Part shown: in pieces, positions 60,653 through 64,000 of the stretch
How the letters are laid out: each line of letters starts with the position of its first letter
Position numbering within the stretch: the first letter of the stretch is position 1
DNA from: CBDDEI01 sp965226775
GTDB lineage: Bacteria; Chloroflexota; Dehalococcoidia; SHYD01
Reading direction: 5' to 3'
NCBI GenBank assembly: GCA_965226775.1
Contig: CBDDEI010000002.1
Location: 1,426,001 to 1,490,000 of the forward strand
DNA: 64,000 bases
The notes under the pieces: generated by a model
The model's input: the letters and a program-made list of their open reading frames with translations, nothing else
What the model was told of the DNA's origin: nothing
Databases searched by the model: none
Translations under genes and position numbers: made by a program

Positions 60653-61627
60653 TTAGCTAATGCCTAGCTCTTGCTTAACTGCTTTGGTAGCTTCCGCTAC
60701 CACCCGCATCTTGTCCTTCGCCTCTTCTACGGTGCGTGTCTTGAGGCCGCAGTCCGGGTCCACAAAGATTTGCTCGGGCGGGAGCACCTTCAGGCCGCGG
60801 TGAATGTTCTGCTTTACTTCCTCAACCGTCTCCAACACGTGGCTGTGCACGTCCACCACGCCAAAGCCAATGGCCTTCTTAAAGCCCTTGTCCTGAAGAG
60901 ACTCCAGCAGTTGGAACTGGCTGTTGGCCATCTCAAGGTCAATCTGGTCGACAGGGAGATTGCTAAGCTCGTTGTAGACTTTGCCGAAATCTCCGTAGCA
61001 GATGTGCGTCAGCGTATGGGCTGTCAGCCCCTCGGTCACAATGCCCAGGGCTCTAGAGCCAAGCTCCATCTCCTCCGGACGGGTTGAGAGCGCCGGCTCA
61101 TCGATCTGGATGTACTTTGCGCCTGCCCGCTCCAAGTCCAGCGCTTCCTCATGCACAGCCTGCGCCAGGTCCATGAGGAACGCCTCGCGGCTGGGATAAT
61201 ACTCGTTGAACGACCAGTCCATCATGGTGTAGGGGCCTGTGAGCATGCCCTTCACCGGCCGGTCTGTGAGGCTCTGGGCGTACTTCCACATATCGAGGGT
61301 CATGGGGGCGCGACGCGCCACCTTGCCCACCGCAATAGGCTTGCGATAGTAGCGATTGCCGTAGGAGCGCACCAGACCGCTGATAGTGAACCCATCCATT
61401 AGCTCTGCGAAATAGGTGGCCATGTCGCCGCGATACTGCTCGCCGTCCACCAAGATGTCGATGCCGATCTCTTCCTGAAACCTGATCCAGTCCTCGGTGG
61501 CCTGCCGCTCCATCTCCAGTAGCTCCGCCTCGCTCAGCTTCCCTTGCGAGAGCAGTGTGCGAGCATGCATGAGCTCTGGAGACTTGGGAAAGCTCCCTAC
61601 GGATGTGGTTAGTAAACCTTGAGCCAT
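60653..61627 (-). CDS. Single-domain (core) MetE-type methionine synthase, catalytic
   Basis: A 324-residue protein matching only the C-terminal barrel of MetE. Zinc ligands are visible: His and Cys of LTHICYGDF (about residues 204-212), Glu in IDLEMANSQ (about 228-236) and Cys in DPDCGLKTR (about 290-298); Met-binding Asp/Glu are in QIDEPALS (about 174-181). Core MetE proteins lack the folate-binding N-terminal half, and some use methyl-corrinoid proteins as donor. It overlaps the upstream core-like gene by one base and precedes a BtuF-like gene. Confidence 0.88.
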   Translation of the reverse strand: MAQGLLTTSVGSFPKSPELMHARTLLSQGKLSEAELLEMERQATEDWIRFQEEIGIDILVDGEQYRGDMATYFAELMDGFTISGLVRSYGNRYYRKPIAVGKVARRAPMTLDMWKYAQSLTDRPVKGMLTGPYTMMDWSFNEYYPSREAFLMDLAQAVHEEALDLERAGAKYIQIDEPALSTRPEEMELGSRALGIVTEGLTAHTLTHICYGDFGKVYNELSNLPVDQIDLEMANSQFQLLESLQDKGFKKAIGFGVVDVHSHVLETVEEVKQNIHRGLKVLPPEQIFVDPDCGLKTRTVEEAKDKMRVVAEATKAVKQELGIS

Positions 61628-62597
61628 TAGACTACCTCCATCGCGCGCTGTCCCACTTCTACTAATCGGACTAGCTTGTCGTATGCATTCTGTCTGGGCA
61701 AGAACTCCAGGCCGCAGCTAGGGTTGAGATACATATGGTCCAGAGGCGCCACCTGAGCTAGTTGTTTGATCTGGCCCACAACGGTCTCGGTATCCTCTAG
61801 CTTTGTGTTCCGAGCATCCAGAAGTCCTGCCCCCAGCTCCTTAGCCATAGGAAAGCTCTTGAACGCCGCCACACTGGCCGGGTTCGTCACAAAGTCCAGT
61901 CCGTAGACCTGGAACGGCAAGCTGAACAGCCCATCCTCGATGCCGATGACATCGCCAAAATAGGTGTACAGGGCCGTCTTCACCGTGATACCGTCCAGCA
62001 GCGCGTCCACGTTCTCCTGCAAGAGCGGCAGTAGTTCGTGCTTGCGGGTCAGGACAGGATCGTTGAACTGGATGAAGGTTGCGCCAGCCTCCTGCAACGC
62101 CTTGGCTTCAGCGTTAAGGCTGCGGGCGAATTCGGCCGCCAGCCGCTTCTGATCGCTATAGTGCTTGTCCTGTACGTGGTCCGTTAGGCTAACAAGCCCT
62201 GGGAGCACTACTTTAAGGGGCTTTGCGCTATGCTCAACGGCAAATTTCAAGTCTCGCACGCTAACAGGCTGCTCCCACGCCAGAGCCTCTTCGATGTAGG
62301 GCTGACGGAAGTAGGTGTTGGAATCGAACCAGCGCAGCAGACCGTTGAGGGTGACACCCGTAAGACCGCCCGCAAAGTAGGTGATCTCGTCCTGCCAGCG
62401 GATGTGTCCGTCGGTCACTAGGTCTACGCCCGCTTCGACCTGCTCGGCAATGGCGTCAGCAGTTGCTTCGTCAGCAACCGCAGCCAACTCCTCTGCGGTG
62501 ATCCGCCCTGGTCGAAGCGGCCAATGGCGGTTCGGAGGTTCGGCCCGTTAGAAAGCGAGGGAACCTTTGGGTAGTTCCCTACAACAGTGGTAATCAT
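61627..62597 (-). CDS. MetE-core paralogue lacking most zinc ligands, with one apparent frameshift
   Basis: The real start is the ATG at 62597 (AAGGAG 7 nt upstream), MITTVVGNYPKVPSLSNGPN, but the frame breaks near 62512-62516; the rest, from RITAEELAAVADEATADAIA, continues in another frame to 61627. The 971-nt span lacks one base; a G run (CAGGG for CAGGGG) restores D-Q-G-R-I-T. The restored 324 residues equal the paralogue's length. At the zinc site, HIC becomes LYT (ALYTYFGD), Glu becomes Asp (GLDFV), and only the Cys of NPSCGLEF remains. It is thus like the non-catalytic N-terminal half of full MetE. Confidence 0.8.
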
Positions 62598-62621
62598 TAA
62601 GGCTCCTTAGGTTTAGTTACG

Positions 62622-63494
62622 TTAGCTGAGGAGTTCAGCCACTACCTTGCCGATTTCTGCCGGGTTACCGGTAGTTGCGACGCCGGCGGCTTCCAGCGCA
62701 CGAAACTTGCTGGCTGCCGTGCCGCTATCGCCGCTGATAATGGCGCCGGCATGGCCCATGCGCCGTCCGGGCGGGGCCGATGCCCCGGCGATGAATGCAG
62801 CCATGGGTTTGTGCTCAATGCTGCCGAGGAAGTCCGCCGCTTCTTGCTCGCCCATGCCGCCAATCTCACCAATGAGTACGATGGCATCGGTGTCGGGGTC
62901 GTCCTGGAACCATTGGAGCGCCTGCACAAAGGTGGTTCCAGATACAGGGTCGCCACCGATGCCTAGAGCGGTGGACTGCCCGAGCCCTCGCGCCGTAAGC
63001 TGCGAGGCCGCTTCGTAGAGCAGTGTGCCGCTGCGAGATACCAGACCGATGCGGCCCGGTGAGAAGCTTTCGGCGGGCATAATCCCGGCCTTTGCTTGCT
63101 CCGTAGGGGAGATAATACCCGGGCAGTTGGGGCCAATAAGGACAGTGTCTTTGTCCTTGAGGTAGGCTCGCACCTGCACCATGTCCGCTGGCGGCAGACC
63201 CTCGGTAATGCACACCACCAGGGGCAGACCGGCGTCTACAGCCTCGCAGATGGCGTCGGTTGCAAAAGCAGCGGGCACAAAGATAATGCTGGCGTTTGCT
63301 CCCGTTTCCTGTACTGCTTTAGCAACGGTGTTGAAGACGGGCACGCCCTCTACCTCTTGGCCCTCTCTGCCGGGGGTTGCGCCGGCTACCACTTGGGTGC
63401 CGTACGCCTTGCAGAGCCGGGTGTGGTTGGACCCCTCGGTCCCAGTAATCCCTTGCACCAGCAGGCGTGTGGACTTTTTCAGTAAGACGCTCAC
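62622..63494 (-). CDS. sucD: Succinyl-CoA synthetase alpha subunit
   Basis: A 290-residue ADP/GDP-forming ligase subunit that interconverts succinate and succinyl-CoA. The CoA-binding domain has VQGITGTEGSNHTRLCKAYG (about residues 13-32) and GATPGREG (about 38-45); the phosphorylated His is in GRRMGHAGAIISGDSG (about 240-255); PNCPGIISP is at about 123-131. ATG 63494. It follows sucC by 82 nt and precedes the MetE-core pair by 24 nt. Confidence 0.95.
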   Translation of the reverse strand: MSVLLKKSTRLLVQGITGTEGSNHTRLCKAYGTQVVAGATPGREGQEVEGVPVFNTVAKAVQETGANASIIFVPAAFATDAICEAVDAGLPLVVCITEGLPPADMVQVRAYLKDKDTVLIGPNCPGIISPTEQAKAGIMPAESFSPGRIGLVSRSGTLLYEAASQLTARGLGQSTALGIGGDPVSGTTFVQALQWFQDDPDTDAIVLIGEIGGMGEQEAADFLGSIEHKPMAAFIAGASAPPGRRMGHAGAIISGDSGTAASKFRALEAAGVATTGNPAEIGKVVAELLS

Positions 63495-63576
63495 TACTGC
63501 TTCCTCTTGTTCGTAAAACTTGTGCGGAATGCTAAGCTAAACAACAAATAATGCCCAATTCTCGACACTGTCACCG

Positions 63577-64000
63577 TTAGCCGGCGGCAGCGGCCACTGC
63601 CTTCTGAGCCCCGTCGGCCATATCTGCCGCTTCAATGATGGGCAGACCTGCCTTAGCCAGGATCTCTATCCCCTCTTTGAGGCCGTTGCCAGTTAGGCGA
63701 GCCACCACTGGGACTTTGATCTCGAACTGCTGATATGCCTCCACAAGTCCCTCGGCTATTACGTCCACCCTTGCCATGCCGCCCAGGATGTTCACATAGA
63801 TAGCCTTTACGTCTGGGTCGCGTATCAGGATGCTTATGGCGCTCACCATGCGCTGCGGGTTATTCACCGTGCCAATGTCCAGAAAGTTGGCTGCATCACC
63901 GCCGTAGAGCTTGATGATGTCCAGCGTAGCCATAGCCAACCCTGCGCCGTTCACTATGCAGCCGATGTTGCCGGTGAGCTTGATGTAGTTGTTTACACCG
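63577..64000 (-). CDS. sucC: Succinyl-CoA synthetase beta subunit (5' end beyond the window)
   Basis: The C-terminal 140 residues of SucC, open to the window edge. The segment NNYIKLTGNIGCIVNGAGLA near the edge, then MATLDIIKLYGGDAANFLDIG and the KAIYVNILGGMARVDVIAEG block, are characteristic of the CoA-ligase domain. An internal Met at 63954 is not the start. It leads the minus-strand operon sucC-sucD-MetE cores-BtuF-like. Confidence 0.93.
   Translation of the reverse strand, partial: GVNNYIKLTGNIGCIVNGAGLAMATLDIIKLYGGDAANFLDIGTVNNPQRMVSAISILIRDPDVKAIYVNILGGMARVDVIAEGLVEAYQQFEIKVPVVARLTGNGLKEGIEILAKAGLPIIEAADMADGAQKAVAAAAG

Noticed and set aside
62598..62621. SAM or cobalamin riboswitch before the MetE-core genes
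   Set aside because: Only 24 nt separate sucD from the MetE-core start, too little for either riboswitch.

Overview
The window is a GC-rich, gene-dense bacterial chromosome segment of about 64 kb with roughly 55 protein genes and no rRNA or tRNA gene that I could find. Several traits suggest a Chloroflexota-like lineage (for example SAR202/Dehalococcoidia or sponge-associated groups): expanded amidohydrolase, Rieske and xanthine-oxidase-family genes, a baseplate-J-like membrane protein, a Gram-positive-type LexA box, a fused AroK-AroB and single-domain MetE proteins. This is inference from gene content; no marker was compared with a database.

Region 1 (1-16 kb) is a catabolic accessory region. 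A same-strand run holds three amidohydrolase_2 paralogues, an ABC peptide-type binding lipoprotein, the [2Fe-2S] and FAD subunits of a CO-dehydrogenase/xanthine-dehydrogenase-type hydroxylase, an MFS carrier and a CoxG-like protein. A fourth amidohydrolase lies on the other strand. Then come two DppB/DppC-type permeases with a clear promoter, a tandem array of about 150-bp palindromic repeats, a Rieske oxygenase and a Gfo/Idh/MocA dehydrogenase. Together they look like uptake and oxidation of an aromatic or heterocyclic carboxylate, but the molybdenum-binding large subunit and the transporter ATPases are not in the window.

Region 2 (15.8-31 kb) is mixed. It holds a frameshifted secreted repeat protein, a two-component system with a possibly leaderless regulator, a ThDP enzyme with a methyltransferase, a pterin/queuosine operon (SDR, queD, queC, folE), a second Gfo/Idh/MocA protein, a pentapeptide-repeat protein, a YceI protein, an MFS exporter, a prepilin peptidase, a heavily decayed EVE-type gene at 29.1-30.0 kb and a membrane protein with a duplicated 5' end.

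Region 3 (31-64 kb) is mainly housekeeping: lexA with promoter and operator, surface-polysaccharide genes (polymerase/ligase and two glycosyltransferases), alaS (apparent frameshift), a baseplate-J-like protein, ruvX, mltG, the shikimate genes aroE, aroC and aroKB with alkD and a HAD phosphatase, tgt, a FecR-like protein, moeA, pheT-pheS, a von Willebrand A protein, and a minus-strand operon sucC-sucD-two MetE-core genes-BtuF-like gene.

The observations I rate highest are: an identical 16-bp palindrome-containing element upstream of both aroE and pheS, suggesting a shared aromatic amino acid control; a split MetE in which one core domain has lost the zinc ligands, followed by a signal-less corrinoid-binding-type protein; and a set of apparent single-base frameshifts, at least two of them at homopolymers and one in the essential alaS, which suggests residual assembly errors alongside one truly decayed gene.
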